Shown one piece after another: positions 44,419 to 54,330 of a DNA stretch of 64,000 nt (positions are counted from its first letter, which is position 1; each line of letters opens with the position of its first letter). The notes under the pieces are model-generated. The model had not been told where the DNA came from. It ran no database searches and was given only the letters and a program-made list of their open reading frames with translations. The stretch comes from Aporrectodea caliginosa. Lineage: Eukaryota > Annelida > Clitellata > Crassiclitellata > Lumbricidae. The position numbers and the translations under genes were made by a program. The stretch covers positions 389,983-453,982 of the forward strand of contig JACEVL010000143.1 in the NCBI GenBank assembly GCA_020284085.1, read 5' to 3'.

Positions 44419-44812
44419 ACAGAACACACAGACACACAGACACACACACAGACACACACACAGACACACACACAGACACACACACAGACACACACACAGA
44501 CACAGACACAGACACAGACACAGACACAGACACAGACACAGACACAGACACACACACAGACACAGACAGAGACACAGACAGAGGCACATACACAGACAGA
44601 GACACATACACAGACAGTGAGACACAGACAGTGAGACACAGACAGTGAGACACAGACAGTGAGACACAGACAGTGAGACACAGACAGTGAGACACAGACA
44701 GTGAGACACAGACAGTGAGACACAGACAGAGACAGTGAGACACAGACAGTGAGACACAGACAGAGACAGTGAGACACAGACAGAGACAGTGAGACACAGA
44801 CAGACAGAGATA
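44120..44812 (+). repeat. CAGA-derived satellite, 0.7 kb
   Basis: (CAGA)n, then (CACAGA)n, (CACACAGA)n, (CA)n, and a 14-mer CAGACAGTGAGACA repeated about fourteen times: a gradient of unit lengths. Open frames are repeat artefacts. Confidence 0.95.
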
Positions 44813-44819
44813 AATAGCC

Positions 44820-45655
44820 AGACAACTGAAATCAATCAGCTTTCAATAAACGAATATAATATATAATACTTCCAGTACGGCCAGATAAAGAAAACCACTA
44901 GAGTTTTGTGGTGTGGGAGCGATCTTTTCCCCGTGTTGCGATTCGGAACGACACCCCTTGGGATGGTCGCCCGTGAAGAAGGCAGCTGGCGTTGATGTCG
45001 TCTTGGAACAGCTGACCCCTGTTGACCCCTGTTGACCCCCGATCAGGTCAAACTCGTCGGTTTATTGGGGAAAATTATCCAGTTAACGTCTCCGACCGTA
45101 ACAGCCGAACACAGCGTCAATTATGAATGGATGAAAGCGATTGGCTGCTTCTGCCTCTTCTTCTTCTTATGATGCGAAGGACCAGCAACGGGTGAAGGCA
45201 CGCTCACACACACACCGACCAAATAGCACTGTCTGTCTGTCTCTGTGTCTTTTCTATCTCGGTATCTCTCTCGATGTATCTCTCTCTCGCATGAGGTGCG
45301 TCTTAAGCCGTAGATTAAATGCGTCCGATTCGCGAGTTGTCGTTCGAGTAGACTGGTCGCACACACACAATCGTTCAACTCCATTACTCGTTCGAATAGC
45401 AATCTCACTTTTTCAGTTCCGTTACCTAGAAGGTGTTCCATGTTTCGACAGTAGTAATCGTCGGTTCCTGATGTAAACTGCTGTACTTAGTAATCGTCGG
45501 CATCTTCAGTAGTCGTTTGCGGCTGCAGTAATCGTTTAAAACTGGAGTTAAAAGAATTTTGCTAAAGGTTTTACGGAAAGATTTCTGCGACATTCAAAGT
45601 TCTGCAAATCGGTAAGTTAATTTCGAAGTGTAATATTCAAAACAATTAAAGTAAA
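44820..45655. other. unassigned; possible 5' exon region of LMO
   Basis: No coding exon found. A consensus-like donor gtaagt lies at 45612 after a stretch without repeats. It could end a 5' UTR exon of the LMO gene, but nothing proves it. Confidence 0.2.
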
Positions 45656-45659
45656 AAAA

Positions 45660-45773
45660 AGTTGACGATAATGATGACGATGATAATAATAATAATGATA
45701 ATGGTGATAATGATGATAAAGACGATGATTATAATATTTATAATAATGCTTATAATTACAACAATTATTAAAC

Positions 45774-45811
<38 letters not shown>

Positions 45812-45812
45812 T
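45660..45812 (+). repeat. AT-rich microsatellite (GATAAT)n / (ATT)n
   Basis: gatgacgatgataataat passing into (ATT)10. Confidence 0.8.
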
Positions 45813-45872
45813 AAAAACTGAGTATAGTGTGCGTTAACCAGGAAGTTTTACCATACAATTTGAGCAGAAACC

Positions 45873-45913
45873 AGAAACACCTTTAAAACGGTATAAACTT
45901 ATGTTATATTAAA
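45873..45913 (+). promoter_or_regulatory. PSE-TATA small-RNA promoter
   Basis: AGAAACACCTTTAAAACG, TATATTA 32 bp on; first of a pair 78 bp apart. Confidence 0.55.
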
Positions 45914-45950
45914 ATGTGACATCGTTGAGTGAATGGAAATGAAGCTTATT

Positions 45951-45990
45951 TCAGACACCTTTAAATAGCGGTGCACCAATGCTATATAGG
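45951..45990 (+). promoter_or_regulatory. PSE-TATA small-RNA promoter
   Basis: TCAGACACCTTTAAATAG, TATATAG 32 bp on. Confidence 0.55.
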
Positions 45991-46227
45991 AAAATCAAAA
46001 CCAAATCATCCAAGTTAAATGTTTGGACTGGCTACTGCGCTTAATTCGTTGCCCTTTAAAACTCGCAGAAACATACAATACAAATTTAATACATACATGA
46101 ATGCGTATAATACGTACACACATACGCACGTGCCTACATGCACATATGGCCTATACACACATACACGCGTGCGTATATACAAACAAAAATACAGACACAC
46201 AAGGAAATATAAGCATTATATGTATAT

Positions 46228-46542
46228 ACATGTATTGTATTGTATTGTATTTGAACACTTTGTTATAGCGCCTCTACCAGATTTCCCATTCAGAGGCGCT
46301 CCCGACTACTGCTGTAGTCGGAGTTTCACGCCGAAGCGCATGAGCAATTGCGAGTGAAGGACTTGCCAGGGTCCCTACGCGGCGGCTTTGAGGTGGATTC
46401 GAACCCGCAACCCTCCAGCTGCAAGGCACCGAACATACCCCTAAACCACTGCACCCCAGTTGTATTGTGTTGTGTTGTATTGTATTGTATTGTAATCCAC
46501 GTTTATACTGCGACCGAGCCACCTGCAGTAAAGATCCGAGAA
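46228..46542 (-). mobile_element. composite SINE, partial head II plus full SINE-I
   Basis: Minus order: truncated head II body (46485-46542), (ATACA)n linker, SINE-I head with box B at about 46390-46410, CGGCGTGAAACTCCGAC, L2-type tail and (ATACA)n end. Confidence 0.65.
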
Positions 46543-46637
46543 ATTTAATACATACATGAATGCATATTCTGCGTCAGTGCCTACATAGATCTTTCCTCTG
46601 CCTAATGATAATAATTACTTGTCTTTTTTTTAAACAA

Positions 46638-46684
46638 CAGTTTAACGTCGTCCTATGACATCAAAGGCCGTTGACGACAATACA
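46638..46684 (-). ncRNA. small-RNA hairpin module
   Basis: Minus-strand TTGTCGTCAACGGCCTTTGA, TGTCATAGGACGACGTTAAAC. Immediately after the promoter at 46714. Confidence 0.5.
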
Positions 46685-46713
46685 GAAAATATACAATACA
46701 ATCAGAACCAGAA

Positions 46714-46750
46714 ACTTATAGCATCCGAACGACCCCATTAAAGATGTCGA
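46714..46750 (-). promoter_or_regulatory. PSE-TATA small-RNA promoter
   Basis: TCGACATCTTTAATGGGG, TATAAG 32 bp on. Confidence 0.5.
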
Positions 46751-46789
46751 AAAGGAGCTTTACAGTTTCACTAATATTCAATAAGAGCT

Positions 46790-46872
46790 GTAATATGCCA
46801 AAACTAATCTTTGTCGGCGGCAACGGCCAATGTTGTCATAAGCTGCCGTTAAACTGAGGATCCAATCCATAT
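46790..46872 (+). ncRNA. small-RNA hairpin module
   Basis: AATCTTTGTCGGCGGCAACG, GCCAATGTTGTCATAAGCTG, CCGTTAAACTGAGGATCC; stem AACGGC/GCCGUU. Divergent from the promoter beside it; no plus-strand promoter seen. Confidence 0.5.
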
Positions 46873-46934
46873 TTTGCAACATAAAGTAGTTCATCTCATA
46901 CTGTCTGTGATTATTATGTCCTGACAAATTCAAT

Positions 46935-47200
46935 TAATTAACTAACAAAGCATACATGTATTACAATTGATTAAGGTATTCATTTAAACTCTCCATGTAT
47001 CTAACAAAATACTATAATAAAAATGTTTATTAACCAATAAAGTATACATGTATTATAATTGTTTAAAGTACTCTTTCAAACTGTTCATGTTTCTAACACA
47101 CCATAATAAAAATTTAAAAATAAAAATTTTGTTAACCAACAAAGCATACATGTATTATAATTGATTAAAGTATGGTTTCAATAGATTTAATTAAAACTAT
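46935..47200. repeat. tandem repeat of ~110 bp, AT-rich
   Basis: Three copies around acatgtattacaattgatta and catgtatctaacaaa; possibly the 3' UTR of the adjoining minus-strand LINE. Confidence 0.5.
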
Positions 47201-47639
47201 AGATCTGTTATTGCACAAAAAGACTATGCTGAGTTCTTATGCAACATAATAGCTACTGTAATACATTAATCAAACCATACCACATGCAATATTGAAGTAA
47301 AAAGTTGAATGATATTAATATTGAAACATGGATATTCAATAAGCAATGAGTAATGCTTACAATTTTCTAACATAGGGTTCTTATTAATATGGCATAACAT
47401 ATTTATTCAATAACCAGCATTGCAACACAGTACTGCAATATTATGCAACATAGTATCTACTCTGATACAGTATCCAAACCACATCATTTGTAATATATAA
47501 TATTGAAGAACCAAAGTTGCATTGCAACCAACATTGCAACACAGTATATAATTGCATAATAACAATGTATTAGTAAAAGACCAATGAAATATTTACAGAT
47601 TTGAGTAAGATACGAAACCATTCACATTAAGAAACCTAA

Positions 47640-48662
47640 AATATCCATTTACAAAATTTTACCTTTATTAATTATCTTAACTAACCTATACACTTCATTC
47701 TGAAATAAATTCACCGTCAAAAGGGTTTTAATAGAAATTTCATGTTTATATAATTGACATTTATTTCTTAAAACCTGTGAAATATCTTCTTTTTTACATT
47801 CAAGTAAGAGATGATGAATTGTCTCCCTTACATTACAAGTATCACATAGACCGTCAGCATGCCTTTTTATAATGAATAATCTTTGATTAGTATTGACCAC
47901 TCCTCGACGCAATCTAGAAATTTGGACTTCCTTATGCCTATAAGGTTCGAAATATTTTATATCTGTACTAACAATCGGACAAATAGATTTATAAAAATGA
48001 CCATTATTATCATTATCATATTCTATTTGCCATTTATTTATTACATACAGTTTTATTAAAGTAAACATTTCCTGAAGTTCAAGATAATTAGTAGAATTTA
48101 TGTGGTCAATAGCTAGAGCCTCTTTAGCCAAAGTATCTGCTCTATCATTGCCTGCCAGATTAATGTGACTTGGGATCCAAATAAATCTTATTTGATCAGA
48201 CTTTAATTTACTAATGTGATATAGTAAATAATTTAATAAAGTAGGTCTAGATTGACAGTAAGACCTCTTAATTGATGTAAGAGCACTCAATGAATCAGAG
48301 AAAATCGCAAATTTACAATTATTATAACATTTAATATCCATAGAACAACTTCAACAATTGCAGTCAACTCAGCTGTATAAACACTGGAATAATTACACAA
48401 TCTAAATTGTTTATCTATATTTAACCTTGGTACTGTAAAAGCAGCAGCAACACGATCACCTATTTTAGACCCATCAGTATAGATATGATTGTATATAATC
48501 GTCATATTTCGAAATTAATTCTAGAGCATATTGTTTTAGAAATTCAGGATTATCAGTTTTCTTATTTATACATTTCTTATTTATACATTTCTTTAGAGTC
48601 AAGTCAACTTCTATTTCTATTTTTTTATTTGCTTCTATTGCTTGTCCTTTGAATAACGTTAT
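47640..48662 (-). mobile_element. I-clade-like LINE 3' part (RNase H), broken frames
   Basis: Three overlapping minus frames (48719-48474, 48505-48287, 48341-47649) make the C-terminal third of the protein also seen at 57960-60252: RNase H motifs YTDGSK, AELTA, SDSLSAL and WIPSHINLAGNDRAD, then a zinc-type LCDTCNV..HHLLLEC and the ending KIINKGKIL. Frameshifts near 48320 and 48490 disable it. Its 5' break lies next to the promoter at 48663. Confidence 0.8.
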
Positions 48663-48701
48663 ACTTATAAAACATCTTTCATTCTTAAAAGAGGTGTCAA
48701 A
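48663..48701 (-). promoter_or_regulatory. PSE-TATA small-RNA promoter
   Basis: TTTGACACCTCTTTTAAG, TTATAAG 32 bp on; a LINE is joined just after the TATA. Confidence 0.45.
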
Positions 48702-48743
48702 TTTCTGCATTTCAGTCATTTAATCACACTTATAGTTTCCAGG

Positions 48744-48790
48744 GTTTAACGACATGTTTGGGCTGCCAGGGTCGTTGACTTCGACCTTAC
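48744..48790 (-). ncRNA. small-RNA hairpin module
   Basis: Minus-strand GTCAACGACCCTGGCAGCCC, AAACATGTCGTTAAAC. Perfect stem AACGAC/GUCGUU. Confidence 0.5.
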
Positions 48791-48829
48791 CTATACGTGT
48801 CTATATCATAGATGTATTTATTAGTAATC

Positions 48830-48880
48830 CATTGTTTAACGACATCATATAGCTACAAAGGCCGTTGACGTCTTTAAGGT
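48830..48880 (-). ncRNA. small-RNA hairpin module
   Basis: Minus-strand AAGACGTCAACGGCCTTTGT, AGCTATATGATGTCGTTAAAC; duplicate of the copy at 32525. Confidence 0.5.
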
Positions 48881-49039
48881 TCATCGATATAGTTAGGTCA
48901 TTTTCATCTAACTTTCGTTCATCGGCTTCGTTTTATTCTCTCGTTGTTGCCTTTGTGTCTGGTAGGTTGCTGAGATGGCGATGTTAGGCAGGTAGTTGGT
49001 GTGGAGCTCTGATAATTGTTATTGTAATCGAACATTTAT

Positions 49040-49215
49040 TTTTGGTCCCTCCCTCTGGAACGGGCTTCCTTTGATGCTGCGCTTGCATCCTAGAATCCAC
49101 TCTGAATCTTTCTATACTTGCCTCAAAACTGTCCTTTTCAGCCGTGCTGTGGTCGGGAGCGCTCCTGAGTGTTAACCTTGAAGGGGCGCTATATAAAACT
49201 TTGTAATGTAATGAA
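49040..49215 (+). mobile_element. L2-type LINE 3' end
   Basis: Plus frame FGPSLWNGLPLMLRLHPR, SFYTCLKTVLF, then cgggagcgctcctgagtg and aggggcgctatataaaactt with (TAATG)n. Confidence 0.7.
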
Positions 49216-49265
49216 TGAATGCATGAATTTATAGAGCGCCGCTCAAAAATCAGCAGCGCCCTCGA
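49216..49265 (-). repeat. L2-type LINE 3' tail fragment
   Basis: gaatttatagagcgccgctc, inserted back to back with the preceding LINE end. Confidence 0.45.
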
Positions 49266-49658
49266 CCTGCGTCAGTGCCTACATAGATAATACATAGATT
49301 AATATTTAAATTAATATTATATACGCACACATATATATATATTATTATAACAATTACTATTACAATTACTATTACTCATTTTATTTCGATTCTTGCATTG
49401 TCATTAAGATAGATTGCTCATGTTAGTCTTTCCGTTTTTAGGACTTCCTAACTGACGTTATGAACTGCCTTCCATCGTCCTTACTCTCATCCTCCGTTGT
49501 CTCGGTCTTCTTCCTCTTCTGCTTCCTCATCAGACCGGATGTTGCAGGTAACTGTTTGGTTAAGATAAGAGTCCCACTATTTTAAATCTTTGCATTGGTT
49601 TTCTTTCCTTATCGTAGTTTTTCTCTAGGACCAGAGAGGCCACGAGTAAAGTTTGCTG

Positions 49659-49702
49659 CTAGACACCTTTTTAACATAATTATACATCTAGAGCTATATA
49701 AA
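49659..49702 (+). promoter_or_regulatory. PSE-TATA promoter, 36-bp variant
   Basis: CTAGACACCTTTTTAACA, TATATAAACG 36 bp on; CTAGGACCAGAGAGGCCACG upstream. Confidence 0.5.
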
Positions 49703-49797
49703 CGCAAGAGTCATCACCATACAACGTTACCGAGAAGGCACAGGTATAATTAGTAACAAGAGTTTGTTTTAATTGCAATCCACCAATCCCTTCTTGT

Positions 49798-49880
49798 GGT
49801 AGTGCCAGTCCCAAACAGGAAGAAAGGAGGAGGGCTACTTTAGTCATCTCTGCCATGACTCAGTGTCGCTAAACAACAAC
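49798..49880 (+). ncRNA. small-RNA module, long form
   Basis: GGTAGTGCCAGTCCCAAACA, GAAGAAAGGAGGAGGG, ATGACTCAGTGTCGCTAAAC. Confidence 0.55.
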
Positions 49881-49930
49881 TAACTAAGCAATAGTAAGAA
49901 TTTGTCTTCGGTATAAAATAACGTTCTCAG

Positions 49931-50012
49931 CGGTAGTGCCAGTACCAAGCATGGAGAAAGAAGGAGGGCAACGCTAATCGTCTTCGTTACAACACAACGT
50001 CGTTAAAAGATA
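49931..50012 (+). ncRNA. small-RNA module, long form
   Basis: GCGGTAGTGCCAGTACCAAG, GGAGAAAGAAGGAGGGCAAC, ACAACACAACGTCGTTAAAA. Confidence 0.5.
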
Positions 50013-50114
50013 TAACTTATACTGCTTAAAATAGTTCCTCTTTAATTTGTCTGTGTGTACGTCTAGTACTTATAAAAACCATTCATGGTATACACTCCGT
50101 CGCTACCGTAACTG

Positions 50115-50200
50115 TGGTAGTGCCAGACGTAATCATGGAGAAAGAAGGAGGATAACGATAATCGTATTTGTTATGACACAGTGTCGTTAAACAGCAACAA
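50115..50200 (+). ncRNA. small-RNA module, long form
   Basis: GTGGTAGTGCCAGACGTAAT, GGAGAAAGAAGGAGGATAAC, GACACAGTGTCGTTAAACAG. Third in a plus-strand row upstream of LMO. Confidence 0.55.
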
Positions 50201-50220
50201 ACCAACAATTCATTACATAT

Positions 50221-50260
50221 TTCAACACCTTTTTAATTGTCGTAGCGTACTTATAATACT
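50221..50260 (+). promoter_or_regulatory. PSE-TATA small-RNA promoter, spacing 31
   Basis: TTCAACACCTTTTTAATT, TATAATA; lies 160-200 bp upstream of an LMO exon. Confidence 0.5.
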
Positions 50261-50277
50261 TATGAAACCATTCATAT

Positions 50278-50320
50278 TTAAACACCTCTTTTAATGGTCT
50301 CATTAGACCTATAATAAATC
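50278..50320 (+). promoter_or_regulatory. PSE-TATA small-RNA promoter
   Basis: TTAAACACCTCTTTTAAT, TATAATAAA 32 bp on. Confidence 0.55.
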
Positions 50321-50349
50321 TAACAGCAAGAGCATTATTGTCTCGGTCT

Positions 50350-50388
50350 ACAGAGGACAACAACGTCGTTGAACACCTAACACTAAGC
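50350..50388 (+). ncRNA. small-RNA hairpin, short loop
   Basis: CAGAGGACAACAACGTCGTT, GAACACC; about 40 bp after the TATA at 50310, and only 30 bp before the LMO exon. Confidence 0.35.
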
Positions 50389-50418
50389 AATGATCATAAT
50401 TATGAACGGATGTTGTAG

Positions 50419-50591
50419 GATTGTGCCGGATGTAAGAAGGTGATAGCGGAGCGCTTTCTGTTGAAGGCGCTCGACCAGTTCTGGCACGAGGACTGTCTCA
50501 AGTGCTCCTGCTGCGATTGTCGTCTGGGAGAGGTCGGATCGACGCTCTTCACCAAGGCCAACCTACTACTCTGCAGGAGGGACTACCTAAG
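50419..50591 (+). CDS. LMO: LMO exon: LIM domain 1
   Basis: Acceptor tgttgtag, then GAT TGT GCC. Complete LIM1 with ligands CxxC, 17 residues, HxxC, CxxC, and CRRDY at the end. The donor gtaaca splits the Arg codon after two bases. Confidence 0.9.
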
Positions 50592-53500
50592 GTAACAACA
50601 GCACTACGTGGTCCGTCTCGTATTGGCTGGCGTTGTCTGGTGTCTATAGGCCTAATCGCCTAGTCCGTGATTGACAGAATATGGATTAGTCCGGTATGTG
50701 TGATCAGAATGGTCTTAACGGATCTTCTGGTCCATCGCAGCCTGCGTCTATCACTGCCAGAGTTCTAGCATTGACTATTTTACTTTCCTCAAAAGGGAAA
50801 CGAAAGAGAAGAAATGGGAAGCTTCCGCTTTCCAGTCCATAGTCAACCTCTGGGGCCCTGCAAAGAGAATATCTTCTTTAGCGTCACCCTCCTCCTTTAT
50901 CCAGACTAATATTGATTTATTTTTCTAAAGTTAACCAACGTCTTATGACTACAATGCCGTTGACGACAATTGTATCAGTTCATTTTATAAGAGTTTCTTC
51001 CATCGATTTTCATTTCTTCTTCTCTCGTTTGTTTCATGTTTGGCACATTGTTTGAGCCAACGACATGTGGCAGATTTTCAAGACGTTAAGAAAGTTTTTC
51101 CACTGCAATGAAACGCGCAATTATATAGCGATTGATAAATGCGTTAAAAAGGTTTTAAACACCAACTACTTCAGGGCATCCCCGCCACTACCCTAACTGT
51201 GGTAATGCCAGTCCGAAGCATGGAGGAAGGAGGTGGGCGATGCTAATCATCTTTGTTACGACACATTGTTGTTAAACAGCAACTAGCAACTACTACGGGA
51301 TCTGAACCTCCGATCCTATGTTCAACAGTCGAGCGCATTATTCACTAGACCACGCCACCACTCAGAAGCAGAAGAAGTCTTTCAAAGCGAATTATTATCT
51401 TCCGTGGTTTAAAGGCTGAGACGATGAGTTGATGAATGCGTCCATTGCATCGGAAAGGCTAAAAGCAGATATCATAGGTCTTCGTCGTCCGATTAAAGGA
51501 TCACGGTGCATGGTGGTCCACCCGTCTTCGTCTCTTAATACACGTCATTATAATAGAACCAGCTCTACATAAATAAATACGGAAGGGAAAAGACGGGGAC
51601 CGCGGTGTCCGATATCACCGTTGACAGCCCCGGCAACGATAATGTAATGATCCGGGCGATAACTTTCAATCCAAAAGCCCTTAATCTTCCTTTATTTCCC
51701 ACCGATCACTTCTTTCATATCTCGTCGTCCAAAGGATTCTCCTAAGTCCGGATCCACCGTCTCCTCCTCCTCCTCCTCTTCTCTAATACGCCGGAAAGTG
51801 AGCGGTGAGGACGAGGAGGAGACGTCGCGTCCGGACGGGGACAAAGCCCCCTCCATCCACCCGATCGATGACGCGCCCTACGCTCACTGCGGTGTGCGAC
51901 GGGCGGGTGTGGTATCCGATCGGTTAGGCAGCGAAAAAGGATCTGCCTTTTCACTGTACAGGTGTAATGATAATTGTAAATTCCAAATTCCTAACGCGTT
52001 ACTATAAAGCTACGTAGCATATTGCACCGGCTTATTAACGAGGGCGGCGTCTTGTCGGAATAGTTGTGTTGCAGAGAATGAGATGGGCTATAGTTAAGCA
52101 GCTTAGAGAAATATTTAGAGATTCTGTTATATGACAGGAAGAATTATTATTTTAGTTAGATAAAGAGTAGATATACAGCGCAAACGATGTATGTACTTGG
52201 GCTTAACGACACTTTTTCATATCGAAGATGATTAGTGTCGGAGGCAGAATACAACCTCGTACTCCACGTTTATATTGCGTCCGAGCCACCCCGCAGTAAA
52301 GATCCGAGAAATTAATCTCTGATAAACCGACCGACCGGGAATCGAACCCGGGCCGCCGGCGTGGTGAGTGGGCTACCAACCCACTCGGCCACTCAGGATC
52401 TCTAGAGCAGCGCAAACGATCTGCTCTACTGACCTTAAATATCGTGTTATAATTCCGTTTTGGGGTGTCTTATATTGTCTTAAATCCAAATATGGGCGTC
52501 TATTTTCTACTTAATAAACATAGTTCCTCAGCAAGCGTTGCTGTAGAGTCAACGTTATTGTTCTCAATATTTGACGCAGAAACCAGGCGTAGTGGGATAT
52601 TTGTAGTTACACTGTGTGCGTTGTGTTCGGTCCGCGTGAGAGATATCTTCGTTTTCTGTGCGTTGATAATGCGATCGTCTTTTGTGATTTGGTAAGAGTC
52701 ATCAAACTTTGAGAAAGACGATGACGAGGGCGATGGAATTTCGAGAAGAGGATAAAAGGGGCAATTGGAGAGAGGGAAAGACACGCGTTCAGTTAACGCC
52801 TAACGCCTCGTTTGATTTTGTGAGGATTTGTGATACTTGATGAATTATTGAGCTATGTTAGCCGATAGTTGGACACTGTTTAGACACCATTAAAACGGTG
52901 GCAACAGACATTATGTAAGGCTGAGACGCGGTAAGCGCATGGTTAGAAAGCTCTCATGAAACACCATTAAAACTTGATTAATTCGTTCTACACTGTGTCC
53001 ACGATAAAGTAGACCCCTAGACTTTGTTAAATATCTTGGTCAATTGTACTACTATAGGTACTAAATTTGGTGCACATGAACTTCAGTCTATTCTATCTAA
53101 ACCCTGCAAATTTTATGACAATTGATGCAACGGTTACGATTATATATCCTTATGAAATTGGGTGGTTCAGGAACCAAGTTACCAACACGTAAAACGCATA
53201 GAATTACGTCATTTTTCTGGCTACCGCAGGGATAGGCTGTTGTTTATAAGCGTCATTTTCGGAAACAATTAGACTACGAGACCTGTTTTACGTAACAGTA
53301 ACAGTAACAGTAACAGTAGTTGGTTGTAAAGAAATGGTTTTCAGTGCAGAGGACAAGATTTTAATCAAGGAGTTGAGAGAGACGAAGGGGTATGGCGTAG
53401 GAGACTCATTACAGAATTTCCAATGAAAAATTGGTCCCTAGCTGGTGTCAGCAAGCTGTTAAAAAAGATTGCCACAACCGGATCAGTTGCAAGGAAACCA

Positions 53501-54150
53501 CGAGACGCAAACAAAACCATGGACGCAAACAAATATCAATGCTGTCGGAGAACTGGTGCTGAGTCAGGATGATCAGCCGCGCACGCATCTGTCGATGCGT
53601 TTTACGTGTTGGTAACTTGGTTCCTGAACCACCCAATTTCATAAGGGTATATCATCGTAACCGTTGCATCAATTGTAATAAAATTTGCAGAGTTTAGATA
53701 GAATAGACTGAAGTTCATGTGCACCAAATTTAGTACCTATAGTAGTACAATTGACCAAGATATTTAACAAAGTCTAGGGTCTACTTTATCGTGGACACAG
53801 TGTATATATGAATGTGACACATTTCCGGTGATTGCTTTACCACAAAGTTCATGCATAGAAAGTTCGCTTTCAGTGTCAATTCTTTGGATGCCATAAGATG
53901 CCACTAAAAAATCTGCGGGTTCGATCCTCCGCCTCTGAGACAGTTACTGAGTAGGGACCTTGAGCAAGTCTTTCACTCGCAGTTGCTTCTTATCAAAGAA
54001 GTTAAAATTACTGGCCGTGCGCGCCTAATAATATTGCAATATAATGATAATAAAAATCATAGTGAGAATGAAAATGATAAAGGTGGTGGTGACGATGATG
54101 ACGATGGTAATAGTAGTAATTACAAATAAAAATTAAAAAATAATAATATT

Positions 54151-54205
<55 letters not shown>

Positions 54206-54295
54206 GTAATAATAATAACCAGATCTTGACAAGGATGGCCACTCCAGAGTAAACATTGCTTATTAATATCTGACACCTGAGGGATTATAGATACC

Positions 54296-54330
<35 letters not shown>

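Noticed and set aside
44071..44835. Four overlapping long ORFs on both strands
   Set aside because: Products of the CAGA/CACAGA satellite (Thr/Gln/His and Cys/Val/Ser strings).
45100..45612. First coding exon of LMO ending at gtaagt 45612
   Set aside because: No ATG-led frame reaches the donor in the right phase; kept only as a possible 5' UTR exon.
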